Positions 1 through 12,635 of a stretch of 64,000 nucleotides of DNA are shown here, piece by piece. This DNA comes from Bubalus kerabau (taxonomy: Eukaryota > Chordata > Mammalia > Artiodactyla > Bovidae), in contig NW_026577882.1 of the NCBI RefSeq assembly GCF_029407905.1, positions 4,340,001-4,404,000 of the forward strand. The letters run 5' to 3'. How positions within the stretch are numbered: the first letter of the stretch is position 1; each line of letters begins with the position of its first letter. The notes under the pieces are model-generated. The model did no database searches. It was not told the origin of the DNA and saw only the letters and a program-made list of their open reading frames with translations. The position numbers were made by a program, and so were the translations under genes.

Positions 1-1380
1 CTCTTGCGACTCATCTGGGTTTGGTGCAATGGAAGAGGGCCTCACCTCGAGGGGAGACAGGAACCTCAGGCTTCCTCTCCGTTTCGGACTCCGACCGCAG
101 GGTCCCTGCAGAGTTGGGACAGGAGAGTCAGGCCTCGTCTTGTCTGAGGAAGGGAACCCCGCTGGCCTCTCGAGTTGCTCAGGGGGTCTCAGGCCCCTCG
201 TCGAGCCGTGTGTGGAACCCGCGGGTCTTTGCGGACGATGCACGGGGGTGGCAGTGCCCCTTCATGTTGTGCCTTCACCCACAGGGTTGTCTTCGAAGTG
301 GGTCCAGGCCTCCGGTCCTTCTCAAGAGCGGACCGGGGAATCGGGGGCGTTCGGCATGTGGCCCCACCCACGTGGCTCGTCTCGAATTTCCTCGTGAGAC
401 TGGCCTCATCCTGAGGTGCGCGGGGAAGGCCGGGAACCCCTTCCAGACCACGCAGGGGAATCGCCTCTCCTGTCGCGATCAGGAGGGGAGAAGGGGCTCA
501 GAGGAAGCTGTGCCGGGACCCTCGGTGTTCCCATCGGGGGAACCAGGCGTGTCGGGGGAATCTTGGGGGTCGCAGGAAGGCTGTCAGGGACCGTTTCGCC
601 CTTCAGGGCGGAACAAGGGACTTCCCTTGAGACGCCGTGGCGGGCAAGGGCCTCATCTTGCCAAGAGGTGGGAACCACGTGGTTTTTCTCGAGTTGCGGC
701 GGCATTCTCGAGTTACGACGGGGAACTCAGCCTTCCCCTTGGGTTGGCCTTGGGAAGCCCAATCTTCCCCTCGGGTTGCGAGGGAAAGCTGGGGGTTGCG
801 CTCGAGTCACTGCAGGGCTGAAGAGACCTCACCTAGACGTGTGTCCGGGACCTAATATTCCTCTCCAGGGAAGTCAGGGATCTCGGGGTTGCATTCCAGG
901 CTCCCCCGGGGAGTCAGGCCTCGTCTCGAGGGGAAGCCAAGGACTCCGCTCTCGTCTCGAGTCGCGACGCGGGTCTCTTGGAGCCCCCTGAGCGGCCTCA
1001 AGGGAGTCCAGCCTCCTCTTCCGTTTGGAGAGAGGACCCAGGATTGCCTCCAGGCCATGCAGGAAAAGAAGGCCCTCAGCTCGCGAGGACGGGGGCGTCT
1101 CAGGGGTTTCCTCGAGCTGCGGCGCCCGTGGGGGTTTTCTCCCGAGGCACGACGAGGATCTCAGGGAGCCTCTCGTGCGGCGCCAGGGAAGTCATGTCTC
1201 CATGCGCGTGGCGAGGAGGAGCGCGTCCTGGCTCTCGAGTCACGGGAGGGGCCTAGGGCCTCGAGACACGTTGAAGAAGGACTCTCGAGGTCTTTCTCGG
1301 GGGGCGGCGGGAAACCCTCGTTTCCCTCGCCTTCTGCCGGGGTCCTTGGGGAACTTGCCAGGGTGCCTCTGAGAGGCGAG

Positions 1381-2783
1381 GGATCCTGTGGAGGTGGCGG
1401 GGCCCCTCGGGACTCCGCTGGCTCTGGCGCAACGGAAGAGGGCCTCACCTCGAGGGGAGGCAGGCACCTCAGGCTTCCTCTCTGTTTCGGACTCCGACCG
1501 CAGGGTCACTGCAGAGTTGGGACAGGAGAGTCAGGCCTCGTCTTGTCTGAGGAAGGGAACCCCGCTGGCCTCTCGAGTTGCTCAGGGGGTCTCAGGCCCC
1601 TCGTCGAGCTGTGTGTGGAACCCGCGGGTCATTGCGGACGATGCACGGGGGCGGCAGTGCCCCTTCGTGTTGTGCCTTCACCCTCAGGGTTGACTTCGAA
1701 GAGGGGTCCGGGCCTCGGGTCCTTCTCAAGAGCGGACCGGGTAATCGGGGTCGTTCGGCATGTGGCCCCACCCACGTGGCTCGTCTCGAATTTCCTCGGG
1801 AGACCGGCCTCATCCTGAGGTGCGCCGGGAAGGCCGGGAACCCCTTCCAGACCACGCAGGGGAATCGCCTCTCCTGTCGCGATCAGGAGGGGAGAAGGGG
1901 CTCAGAGGAAGCGGTGCCGGGACCCTCGGTGTTCCCCTTGGGGGACCCCGGCGGGTCGGGGGACTTTTGGGGGTCGCAGGAAGGCTGTCAGGGACCGTTT
2001 CGCCCTTCAGGGCGGAACAGGGGACTTCCCATGAGACGCCGTCGCGGGCAAGGGCCTCATCTTGCCAAGAGTTGGAAACCACGTGGTTTTCTCGAGTTGC
2101 GGCGGCACTCTCCAGTTATGACGGGGATCTCAGCCTTCCCCTTGGGTTGGCCCTGGGAAGCCCAATCTTCCCCTCAGGTTGCCAGGGAAAGCTGGGGGTT
2201 GCGCTCGAGTCACTGCAGGGCCAAAGAGACCTCACCTAGGCGTGTGTCCGGGACCTAATATTCCTCTCCAGGGAAGGCAGGGATCTCGGGGTTGCCCTCC
2301 AGGCTCCCCCGGGGAGTCAGGCCTCGTCTCGAGGGGAAGCCAAGGACTCCGCTCTCCTCTCGAGTCGCGACGCGGGTCTCATGGAGCCCCCTGAGCGGCC
2401 TCAAGGGAGTCCAGCCTCCTCTTCCGTTTGGATACAGGACCCGGGATTGCTCTCCAGGCCATGCAGGAAAAGAAGGCCCTCAGCTCGCGAGGAAGGGGGC
2501 GTCTCAGGGGTTTCCTCGAGCTGCGGCGCCCGTGGGGGTTTTCTCCCGAGGCACGACGAGGATCTCAGGGAGCCTCTCGTGGGGCGTCAGGGAAGTCAGG
2601 TCTCCATGCCCGTGGCGAGGGGGAGCGCGTCCTGGCTCTCGAGTCACGGGAGGGGACTAGGGCCTCGAGACGCCTTGAAGAAGGACTCTCGAGGTCTTTG
2701 TCGGGGGGCGGCGGGAAACCTTCGTTTCCCTCGCCTTCTGCCGGGGACCTTAGGGAACTTCCAGGGTGTCTCTGAGAGGCGAG
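1381..2783. repeat. Canonical satellite I monomer, 'ccctcc' subtype
   Basis: This is one complete monomer measured GGATCC to GGATCC (1403 bp). It carries a private haplotype: catgagacgcc, gccaagagttgg, ggcactctc, tggggcg, catgcccgtgg, cgccttgaagaagg and a shortened cttccag before the site. The same haplotype recurs in the monomer at 5593-6995, exactly three monomers to the right, and is not seen in the two monomers between. I read this as a block copied or exchanged over a multiple of the monomer length. Confidence 0.8.
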
Positions 2784-5592
2784 GGATCCTGTGGAGGTGG
2801 CGGGGCCCCTCAGGACTCTGCTAGGTCTGGCGCAACGGAAGAGGGCCTCACCTCGAGGGGAGGCAGGAAGCTCAGGCTTCCTCTCCATTTCGGACTCCGA
2901 CCGCAGGGTCCCTGCAGAGTTGGGACAGGAGAGTCAGGCCTCGTCCTGTCTGAGGAAGGGAACCCCGCTGGCCTCTCGAGTTGCTCAGGGGGTCTCAGGC
3001 CCCTCGTCGAGCTGTGTGTGGAACCCGCGGGTCTTTGCAGACGATGCACGGGGGTGGCAGTGCCCCTTCGTGTTGTGCCTTCACCCACAGGGTTGCCTTC
3101 GAAGAGGGGTCCGGGCCTCGGGTCCTTCTCAAGGGCGGACCGGGGAATCGGGGGCGTTCGGCATGTGGCCCCACCCTCGTGGCTCGTCTCGAATTTCCTC
3201 GGGAGACCGGCCTCATCCTGAGGTGCGCCGGGAAGGCTGGGAACCCCTTCCAGACAACGCAGGGGAATCGCCTCTCCTGTCGCGATCAGGAGGGGAGAAG
3301 GGGCTCAGAGGAAGTAGTGCCGGGACCCTGGGTGTTCCCCTCGGGGGACCCCGGCGTGTAGGGAGAATTTTGGGGGTCGCAGGAAGGCTGTCAGGGACCG
3401 TTTCGCCCTTCAGGGCGGATCAGGGGACTTCCCTTGAGACGCCGTCGCGGGCAAGGGCCTCATCTTGCCAAGAGGTGTTAACCACGTGGTTTTTCTCGAG
3501 TTGCGGCGGGATTCTCGAGTTACGACGGGGATCTCAGCCTTCCCCTTGGGTTGGCCCTGGGAAGCCCAATCTTCGCCTCGGGTTGCGAGGGAAAGCTGGG
3601 GGTTGCGCTCGAGTCACTGCAGGGCAAAAAGACCTCACCTAGGCGTGTGTCCGGGACCTAATATTCCTCTCCAGGGAAGGCAGGGATCTCGGGGTTGCAA
3701 TCCAGGCTCCCCCGGGGAGTCAGGCCTCGTCTCGAGGGGAAGCCAAGGACTCCGCTCTCCTCTCGAGTCGCGACGCGTGTCTCTTGGAGCCCCCTCAGCG
3801 GCCTCAAGGGAGTCCAGCCTCCTCTTCCGTTTGGAGAGAGGACCCGGGATTGCTCTCCAGGCCATGCAGGAAAAGAAGGCCCTCCGCTCGCGAGGACGGG
3901 GGCGTCTCAGGGGTTTCCTCGAGCTGCGGCGCCGGTGCGGGTTTTCTCCCGAGGCACGACGAGGATCTCAGGGAGCCTCTCGTGCGGCGCCAGGGAAGTC
4001 AGGTCTCCATGCGCGTGGCGAGGGGGAGCGCGTCCTGGCTGTCGAGTCACGGGAGGGGACTAGGGCCTCGAGACGCGTTGAAGAAGGACTCTCGAGGTCT
4101 TTGTCGGGGGGCGGCGGGAAACCCTCGTTTCCCTCGCCTTCTGCCGGGGACCTTAGGGAACTTGCCAGGGTGCCTCTGAGAGGCGAGGGATCCTGTGGAG
4201 GTGGCGGGGCCCCTCGGGACTCCGCTGGGTCTGGCGCAACGGAAGAGGGCCTCACCTCGAGGGGAGGCAGGAACCTCAGGATTCCTCTCCCTTTCGGACT
4301 CCGACCGCAGGGTCCCTGCAGAGTTGGGACAGGAGAGTCAGGCCTCGTCTTGTCTGAGGAAGGGAACCCCGCTGGCCTCTCGAGTTGCTCAGGGGGTCTC
4401 AGGCCCCTCGTCGAGCTGTGTGTGGAACCCGCGGGTCTTTGCGGACGATGCACGGGGGTGGCAGTGCCCCTTCGTGTTGTGCCTTCACCCACAGGGTTGC
4501 CTTCGAAGAGGGGTCCGGGCCTCGGGTCCTTCTCAAGGGCGGACCGGGGAATCGGGGGCGTTCGGCATGTGGCCCCACCCTCGTGGCTCGTCTCGAATTT
4601 CCTCGTGAGACCGGCCTCATCCTGAGGTGCGCCGGGAAGGCCGGGAACCCCTTCCAGACCACGCAGGGGAATCGCCTCTCCTGTCGCGATCAAGAGGGGA
4701 GAAGGGGCTCAGAGGAAGAAGTGCCGGGACCCTCGGTGTTCCCCTCGGGGGACCCCGGCGTGTAGGGAGAATTTTGGGGGTCGCAGGAAGGCTGTCAGGG
4801 ACCGTTTCGCCCTTCAGGGCGGATCAGGGGACTTCCCTTGAGACGCCGTGGCGGGCAAGGGCCTCATCTTGCCAAGAGGTGGGAACCACGTGGTTTTTCT
4901 CGAGTTGCGGCGGGATTCTCGAGTTACGACGGGGATCTCAGCCTTCCCCTTGGGTTGGCCCTGGGAAGCCCAATCTTCGCCTCGGGTTGCGAGGGAAAGC
5001 TGGGGGTTGCGCTCGAGTCACTGAAGGGCCAAAAAGACCTCACCTAGGCGTGTGTCCGGGACCTAATATTCCTCTCCACGGAAGGCAGGGATCTCGGGGT
5101 TGCAATCCAGGCTCCCCCGGGGAGTCAGGCCTCGTCTCGAGGGGAAGCCAAGGACTCCGCTCTCCTCTCGAGTCGCGACGCGTGTCTCTTGGAGCCCCCT
5201 CAGCGGCCTCAAGGGAGTCCAGCCTCCTCTTCCGTTTGGAGAGAGGACCCGGGATTGCTCTCCAGGCCATGCAGGAAAAGAAGGCCCTCAGCTCGCGAGG
5301 ACGGGGGCGTCTCCGGGGTTTCCTCGAGCTGCGGCGCCCGTGGGGGTTTTCTCCCGAGGCACGACGAGGATCTCAGGGAGCCTCTCGTGCGGCGCCAGGG
5401 AAGTCAGGTCTCCATGCGCGTAGCGAGGGGGAGCGCGTCCTGGCTCTCGAGTCACGGGAGGGGCCTAGGGCCTCGAGACACGTTGAAGAAGGACTCTCGA
5501 GGTCTTTCTCGGGGGGCGGCGGGAAACCCTCGTTTCCCTCGCCTTCTGCCAGGGACCTTAGGGAACTTCCCAGGGTGCCTCTGAGAGGCGAG

Positions 5593-6995
5593 GGATCCTG
5601 TGGAGGTGGCGGGGCCCCTCGGGACTCCGCTGGCTCTGGCGCAACGGAAGAGGGCCTCACCTCGAGGGGAGGCAGGCACCTCAGGCTTCCTCTCCGTTTC
5701 GGACTCCGACCGCAGGGTCCCTGCAGAGTTGGGACAGGAGAGTCAGGCCTCGTCTTGTCTGAGGAAGGGAACCCCGCTGGCCTCTCGAGTTGCTCAGGGG
5801 GTCTCAGGCCCCTCGTCGAGCTGTGTGTGGAACCCGCGGGTCTTGGCGGACGATGCACGGGGGCGGCAGTGGCCCTGCGTGTTGTGCCTTCACCCACAGG
5901 GTTGTCTTCGAAGAGGGGTCCGGGCCTCGAGTCCTTCTCAAGAGCGGACCGGGGAATCGGGGTCGTTCGGCATGTGGCCCCACCCACGTGGCTCGTCTCG
6001 AATTTCCTCGGGAGACCGGCCTCATCCTGAGGTGCGCCGGGAAGGCTGGGAACCCCTTCCAGACCACGCAGGGGAATCGCCTCTCCTGTCGCGATCATGA
6101 GGGGAGAAGCGCCTCAGAGGAAGCGGTGCTGGGACCCTCGGTGTTCCCCTTGGCGGACCCCGGCGTGTCGGGGGACTTTTGGGGGTCGCAGGAAGGCTGT
6201 CAGGGACCGTTTCGCCCTTCAGGGCGGATCAGGGGACTTCCCATGAGACGCCGTCGCGGTCAAGGGCCTCATCTTGCCAAGAGTTGGGAACCACGTGGTT
6301 TTCTCGAGTTGCGGCGGCACTCTCGAGTTACGACGGGGATCTCAGCCTTCCCCTTGGGTTGGCCCTGGGAAGCCCAATCTTCCCCTCGGGTTGCGAGGGA
6401 AAGCTGGGAGTTGCGCTCGAGTCACTGCAGGGCCGAAGAGACCTCACCTAGGCGTGTGTCCGGGACCTAATATTCCTCTCCAGGGAAGGCAGGGATCTCG
6501 GGGTTGCCCTCCAGGCTCCCCCGGGGAGTCAGGCCTCGTCTCAAAGGGAAGCCAAGGACTCCGCTCTCCTCTCGAGTCGCGACGCGGGTCTCTTGGAGCC
6601 CCCTGAGCGGCCTCAAGGGAGTCCAGCCTCCTCTTCCGTTTGGAGAGAGGACCCGGGATTGCTCTCCAGGCCATGCAGGAAAAGAAGGCCCTCAGCTCGC
6701 GAGGACGGGGGCGTCTCCGGGGTTTCCTCGAGCTGCGGCGCCCGTGGGGGTTTTCTCCCGAGGCACGACGAGGATCTCAGGGAGCCTCTCGTGGGGCGCC
6801 AGGGAAGTCAGGTCTCCATGCCCGTGGCGAGGGGGAGCGCGTCCTGGCTCTCGAGTCACGGGAGGGGACTAGGGCCTCGAGACGCCTTGAAGAAGGACTC
6901 TCGAGGTCTTTGTCGGGGGGCGGCGGGAAACCTTCGTTTCCCTCGCCTTCTGCCGGGGACCTTAGGGAACTTCCAGTGTGTCTCTGAGAGGCGAG
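5593..6995. repeat. Canonical satellite I monomer, partner of 1381-2783
   Basis: This 1403-bp monomer shares nearly all the private variants of the monomer at 1381-2783, including ccatgagacgcc, aagagttggg and the truncated cttccag before tgtctctgag. Its immediate neighbours carry other alleles (ccttgagacgcc, aagaggtggg, cttgccaggg or cttcccaggg). It is the second member of a pair separated by 4,212 bp (three monomers). Confidence 0.78.
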
Positions 6996-8400
6996 GGATC
7001 CTGTGGAGGTGGCGTGGCCCCTCGGGACACCGCTGGGTCTGGCGCAACGGAAGAGGGCCTCACCTCGAGGGGAGACAGGAACCTCAGGCTTCCTCTCCGT
7101 TTCAGACTCCGACTGCAGGGTCCCTGCAGAGTTGGGACAGGAGAGTCAGGCCTCGTCTTGTCTGAGGAAGGGAACCCCGCTGGCCTCTCGAGTTGCTCAG
7201 GGGGTCTCAGGCCCCTCGTCGAGCTGTGTGTGGAACCCTCGGGTCTTTGCGGACGATGCACGGGGGTGGCAGTGCCCCTTCGTGTTGTGCCTTCACCCAC
7301 AGGGTTGCCTTCGAAGAGGGGTCCGGGCCTCGGGTCCTTCTCAAGAGCGGACCGGGGACTCGGGGGCGTTCGGCATGTTGCCCCACCCACGTGGCTCATC
7401 TCGAATTTCCTCGTGAGACCGGCCTCATCCTGAGGTGCGCCGGGAAGGCCGGGAACCCCTTCCAGACCACGCAGGGGAATCGCCTCTCCTGTCGCGATCA
7501 GGACTGGAGAAGGGGCTCAGAGGAAGCGGTGCCGGGACCCTCAGTGTTCCCCTCGGGGGAACCCGGCGTGTCGGGGGACTTTTGGGGGTCGCAGGAAGGC
7601 TGTCAGGGACCGTTTCGCCCTTCAGGGCGGAACAGGGGACTTCCCTTGAGACGCCGTCGCGGGCAAGGGCCTCATCTTGCCAAGAGGTGGGAACCACGTG
7701 GTTTTTCTCGAGTTGCGGCGGCATACTCGAGTTACGCCGGGGATCTCAGCCTTCCCCTTGGGTTGGCCCTGGGAAGCCCAATCTTCCCCTCGGGTTGCGA
7801 GGGAAAGCTGGGGTTTGCGCTCGAGTCACTGCAGGGCCGAAGAGACCTCACCTAGGCGTGTGTCCGGGACCTAATATTCCTCTCCAGGGAAGGCAGGGAT
7901 CTCGGGGTTGCCCTCCAGGCTCCCCCGGGGAGTCAGGCCTCGTCTCGAGGGGAAGCCAAGGACTCCGCTCTCCTCTCGAGTCGCGACGCGGGTCTCTTGG
8001 AGCCCCCTCAGCGGCCTCAAGGGAGTCCAGCCTCCTCTTCCGTTTGGAGAGAGGACCCGGGATTGCTCTCCAGGCCATGCAGGAAAAGAAGGCCCTCAGC
8101 TCGCGAGGACGGGGGCGTCTCCGGGGTTTCCTCGAGGTGCGGCGCCCGTGCGGGTTTTCTCCCGAGGCACGACGAGGATCTCAGGGAGCCTCTCGTGCGG
8201 TGCCAGGGAAGTCAGGTCTCCATGCGCGTGGCGAGGGGGAGCGCGTCCTGGCTCTCGAGTCACGGGAGGGGACTAGGGCCTCGAGACGCGTAGAAGAAGG
8301 ACTCTCGAGGTCTTTCTCGGGGGGCGGCGGGAAACCCTCGTTTCCCTCGCCTTCTGCCGGGGACCTTAGGGAACTTCCCAGGGTGCCTCTGAGAGGCGAG

Positions 8401-11210
8401 GGATCCTGTGGAGGTGGCGGGGCCCCTCGGGACTCCGCTGGGTCTGGCGCAACGGAAGAGGGCCTCACCTCGAGGGGAGGCAGGAACCTCAGGCTTCCTC
8501 TCCGTTTCGGACTCCGACCGCAGGGTCCCTGCAGAGTTGGGACAGGAGAGTCAGGCCTCGTCTTGTCTGAGGAAGGGAACCCCGCTGGCCTCTCGAGTTG
8601 CTCAGGGGGTCTCAGACCCCTCGTCGAGCTGTGTGTGGAACCCGCGGGTCTTTGCAGACGATGCACGGGGGTGGCAGTGCCCCTTCGTGTTGTGCCTTCA
8701 CCCACAGGGTTGCCTTCGAAGAGGGGTCCGGGCCTCGGGTCCTTCTCAAGGGCGGACCGGGGAATCGGGGGCGTTCGGCATGTGGCCCCACCCTCGTGGC
8801 TCGTCTCGAATTTCCTCGTGAGACCGGCCTCATCCTGAGGTGCGCCGGGAAGGCCGGGAACCCCTTCCAGACCACGCAGGGGAATCGCCTCTCCTGTCGC
8901 GATCAGGAGGGGAGAAGGGGCTCAGAGGAAGTAGTGCCGGGACCCTCGGTGTTCCCCTCGGGGGACCCCGGCGTGTAGGGAGAATTTTGGGGGTCGCAGG
9001 AAGGCTGTCAGGGACCGTTTCGCCCTTCAGGGCGGATCAGGGGACTTCCCTTGAGACGCCGTGGCGGGCAAGGGCCTCATCTTGCCAAGAGGTGGGAACC
9101 ACGTGGTTTTTCTCGAGTTGCGGCGGGATTCTCGAGTTACGACGGGGATCTCAGCCTTCCCCTTGGGTTGGCCCTGGGAAGCCCAATCTTCGCCTCGGGT
9201 TGCGAGGGAAAGCTGGGGGTTGCGCTCGAGTCACTGCAGGGCCAAAAAGACCTCACCTAGGCGTGTGTCCGGGACCTAATATTCCTCTCCAGGGAAGGCA
9301 GGGATCTCGGGGTTGCAATCCAGGCTGCCCCGGGGAGTCAGGCCTCGTCTCGAGGGGAAGCCAAGGACTCCGCTCTCCTCTCGAGTCGCGACGCGTGTCT
9401 CTTGGAGCCCCCTCAGCGGCCTCAAGGGAGTCCAGCCTCCTCTTCCGTTTGGAGAGAGGACCCGGGATTGCTCTCCAGGCCATGCAGGAAAAGAAGGCCC
9501 TCCGCTCGCGAGGACGGGGGCGTCTCAGGGGTTTCCTCGAGCTGCGGCGCCGGTGCGGGTTTTCTCCCGAGGCACGACGAGGATCTCAGGGAGCCTCTCG
9601 TGCGGCGCCAGGGAAGTCAGGTCTCCATGCGCGTGGCGAGGGGGAGCGCGTCCTGGCTCTCGAGTCACGGGAGGGGACTAGGGCCTCGAGACGCGTTGAA
9701 GAAGGACTCTCGAGGTCTTTGTAGGGGGGCGGCGGGAAACCCTCGTTTCCCTCGCCTTCTGCCGGGGACCTTAGGGAACTTCCCAGGGTGCCTCTGAGAG
9801 GCGAGGGATCCTGTGGAGGTGGCGGGGCCCCTCGGGACTCCGCTGGGTCTGGCGCAACGGAAGAGGGCCTCACCTCGAGGGGAGGCAGGCACCTCAGGCT
9901 TCCTCTCCGTTTCGGACTCCGACCGCAGGGTCCCTGCAGAGTTGGGACAGGAGAGTCAGGCCTCGTCTTGTCTGAGGAAGGGAACCCCGCTGGCCTCTCG
10001 AGTTGCTCAGGGGGTCTCAGACCCCTCGTCGAGCTGTGTGTGGAACCCGCGGGTCTTTGCAGACGATGCACGGGGGTGGCAGTGCCCCTTCGTGTTGTGC
10101 CTTCACCCACAGGGTTGCCTTCGAAGAGGGGTCCGGGCCTCGGGTCCTTCTCAAGGGCGGACCGGGGAATCGGGGGCGTTCGGCATGTGGCCCCAGCCTC
10201 GTGGCTCGTCTCGAATTTCCTCGTGAGACCGGCCTCATCCTGAGGTGCGCCGGGAAGGTCGGGAACCCCTTCCAGACCACGCAGGGGAATCGCCTCTCCT
10301 GTCGCGATCAGGAGGGGAGAAGGGGCTCAGAGGAAGTAGTGCCGGGACCCTCGGTGTTCCCCTCGGGGGACCCCGGCGTGTAGGGAGAATTTTGGGGGTC
10401 GCAGGAAGGCTGTCAGGGACCGTTTCTCCCTTCAGGGCGGATCAGGGGACTTCCCTTGAGACGCCGTCGCGGGCAAGGGCCTCATCTTGCCAAGAGGTGG
10501 GAACCACGTGGTTTTTCTCGAGTTGCGGCGGGATTCTCGAGTTACGACGGGGATCTCAGCCTTCCCCTTGGGTTGGCCCTGGGAAGCCCAATCTTCGCCT
10601 CGGGTTGCGAGGGAAAGCTGGGGGTTGCGCTCGAGTCACTGCAGGGCCAAAAAGACCTCACCTAGGCGTGTGTCCGGGACCTAATATTCCTCTCCAGGGA
10701 AGGCAGGGATCTCGGGGTTGCAATCCAGGCTGCCCCGGGGAGTCAGGCCTCGTCTCGAGGGGAAGCCAAGGACTCCGCTCTCCTCTCGAGTCGCGACGCG
10801 TGTCTCTTGGAGCCCCCTCAGCGGCCTCAAGGGAGTCCAGCCTCCTCTTCCGTTTGGAGAGAGGACCCGGGATTGCTCTCCAGGCCATGCAGGAAAAGAA
10901 GGCCCTCCGCTCGCGAGGACGGGGGCGTCTCAGGGGTTTCCTCGAGCTGCGGCGCCGGTGCGGGTTTTCTCCCGAGGCACGACGAGGATCTCAGGGAGCC
11001 TCTCGTGCGGCGCCAGGGAAGTCAGGTCTCCATGCGCGTGGCGAGGGGGAGCGCGTCCTGGCTCTCGAGTCACGGGAGGGGACTAGGGCCTCCAGACGCG
11101 TTGAAGAAGGACTCTCGAGGTCTTTCTCGGGGGGCGGCGGGAAACCCTCGTTTCCCTCGCCTTCTGCCGGGGACCTTAGGGAACTTCCCAGGGTGCCTCT
11201 GAGAGGCGAG
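8401..11210. repeat. Two nearly identical adjacent canonical monomers
   Basis: The monomers 8401-9805 and 9806-11210 are both 1405 bp. By eye they differ at about eight positions (~99.4% identity), for example gaacctc/gcacctc, ccaccctcg/ccagcctcg, gccgtgg/gccgtcg and tttgtagg/tttctcgg. The following monomer, starting at 11211, belongs to the same group. This is the most homogeneous part of the window and looks like the latest local amplification. Confidence 0.8.
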
Positions 11211-12518
11211 GGATCCTGTGGAGGTGGCGGGGCCCCTCGGGACTCCGCTGGGTCTGGCGCAACGGAAGAGGGCCTCACCTCGAGGGGAGGCAGGAACCTC
11301 ATGATTCCTCTCCCTTTCGGACTCCGACCGCAGGGTCCCTGCAGAGTTGGGACAGGAGAGTCAGGCCTCGTCTTGTCTGAGGAAGGGAACCCCGCTGGCC
11401 TCTCGAGTTGCTCAGGGGGTCTCAGACCCCTCGTCGAGCTGTGTGTGGAACCCGCGGGTCTTTGCAGACGATGCACGGGGGTGGCAGTGCCCCTTCGTGT
11501 TGTGCCTTCACCCACAGGGTTGCCTTCGAAGAGGGGTCCGGGCCTCGGGTCCTTCTCAAGGGCGGACCGGGGAATCGGGGGCGTTCGGCATGTGGCCCCA
11601 CCCTCGTGGCTCGTCTCGAATTTCCTCGTGAGACCGGCCTCATCCTGAGGTGCGCCGGGAAGGTCGGGAACCCCTTCCAGACCACGCAGGGGAATCGCCT
11701 CTCCTGTCGCGATCAGGAGGGGAGAAGGGGCTCAGAGGAAGTAGTGCCGGGACCCTCGGTGTTCCCCTCGGGGGACCCCGGCGTGTAGGGAGAATTTTGG
11801 GGGTCGCAGGAAGGCTGTCAGGGACCGTTTCGCCCTTCAGGGCGGATCAGGGGACTTCCCTTGAGACGCCGTCGCGGGCAAGGGCCTCATCTTGCCAAGA
11901 GGTGGGAACCACGTGGTTTTTCTCGAGTTGCGGCGGGACTCTCGAGTTACGACGGGGATCTCAGCCTTCCCCTTTGGTTGGCCCTGGGAAGCCCCATCTT
12001 CCCCTCGGGTTGCGAGGGAAAGCTGGGGGTTGCGCTCGAGTCACTGCAGGGCCGAAGAGACCTCATCTAGGCGTGTGTCCGGGACCTAATATTCCTCTCC
12101 AGGGAAGGCAGGGATCTCGGGGTTGCATTCCAGGCTCCCCCGGGGAGTCAGGCCTCGTCTCGAGGGGAAGCCAAGGACTCCGCTCTCCTCTCGAGTCGCG
12201 ACGTGGGTCTCTTGGAGCCCCCTGAGCGGCCTCAAGGGAGTCCAATCTCCTCTTCCGTTTGGAGAGAGGACCCGGGATTGCTCTCCAGGCCATGCAGGAA
12301 AAGAATGCCCTCAGCTCGCGAGGACGGGGGCGTCTCAGGGGTTTCCTCGAGCTGCGACGCCCGTGGGGGTTTTCTCCCGAGGCACGACGAGGATCTCAGG
12401 GAGCCTCTCGTGCGGCGCCAGGGAAGTCAGGTCTCCATGCGCGTGGCGAGGGGGAGCGCGTCCTGGCTCTCGAGTCACGGGAGGGGCCTAGGGCCTCGAG
12501 ATGCGTTGAAGAAGGACT

Positions 12519-12524
12519 CTCGAG
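12519..12524. repeat. Left 6-bp target-site duplication of the first LTR
   Basis: The hexamer ctcgag sits immediately left of the LTR terminus tgccga and is repeated at 13835-13840. Removing the LTR and one hexamer restores gaaggactctcgaggtc, the normal satellite sequence found at this place in every other canonical monomer. A 6-bp duplication is typical of betaretrovirus-like (class II, ERVK) integration. Confidence 0.93.
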
Positions 12525-12635
12525 TGCCGAGGACCAGCCCCGGCTGATCCAGGGTATTGGAAGGAGAAACGGCTAGGCGAGGGTCAGGGAATAACTGCTT
12601 AATTACACTTTAATTAAGGATACAAAGAGTAATAG

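Larger units (their letters stand above)
1..12518. repeat. Satellite I (1.715-type) tandem array, canonical subfamily, left part
   Basis: This is a head-to-tail array of ~1,404-bp monomers. A GGATCC site recurs at 1381, 2784, 4188, 5593, 6996, 8401, 9806 and 11211, so spacings are 1403-1405 bp. Each monomer is made of degenerate ~31-bp subunits containing motifs such as ctcgagttgcg, ctcgagttacg and ctcgggttgcg. The sequence is GC- and CpG-rich. Known: bovine satellite I (1.715) has a ~1.4-kb monomer with diverged 31-bp subrepeats, whereas sheep and goat satellite I monomers are ~0.8 kb, so Bovini is the best fit. The first ~35 bases look like the diverged subfamily (tttggtgcaatgg instead of tctggcgcaacgg), so a subfamily switch may lie at the left edge. 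The array is interrupted at 12519 by an LTR. No gene is supported in it. Confidence 0.92.

Noticed and set aside
4627..6030. 467-aa ORF (and equals at 7435-8838 and 10245-11648) as a protein gene
   Set aside because: It begins and ends at arbitrary satellite positions, comparable long frames exist in other frames and on the other strand, no known domain is visible, and indels break the frame in sister monomers. It is explained by a GC-rich 3n-length monomer.
1..12518. ~31-bp direct repeats as a CRISPR array
   Set aside because: The subrepeats are adjacent and degenerate, without unique spacers, in a mammalian satellite.
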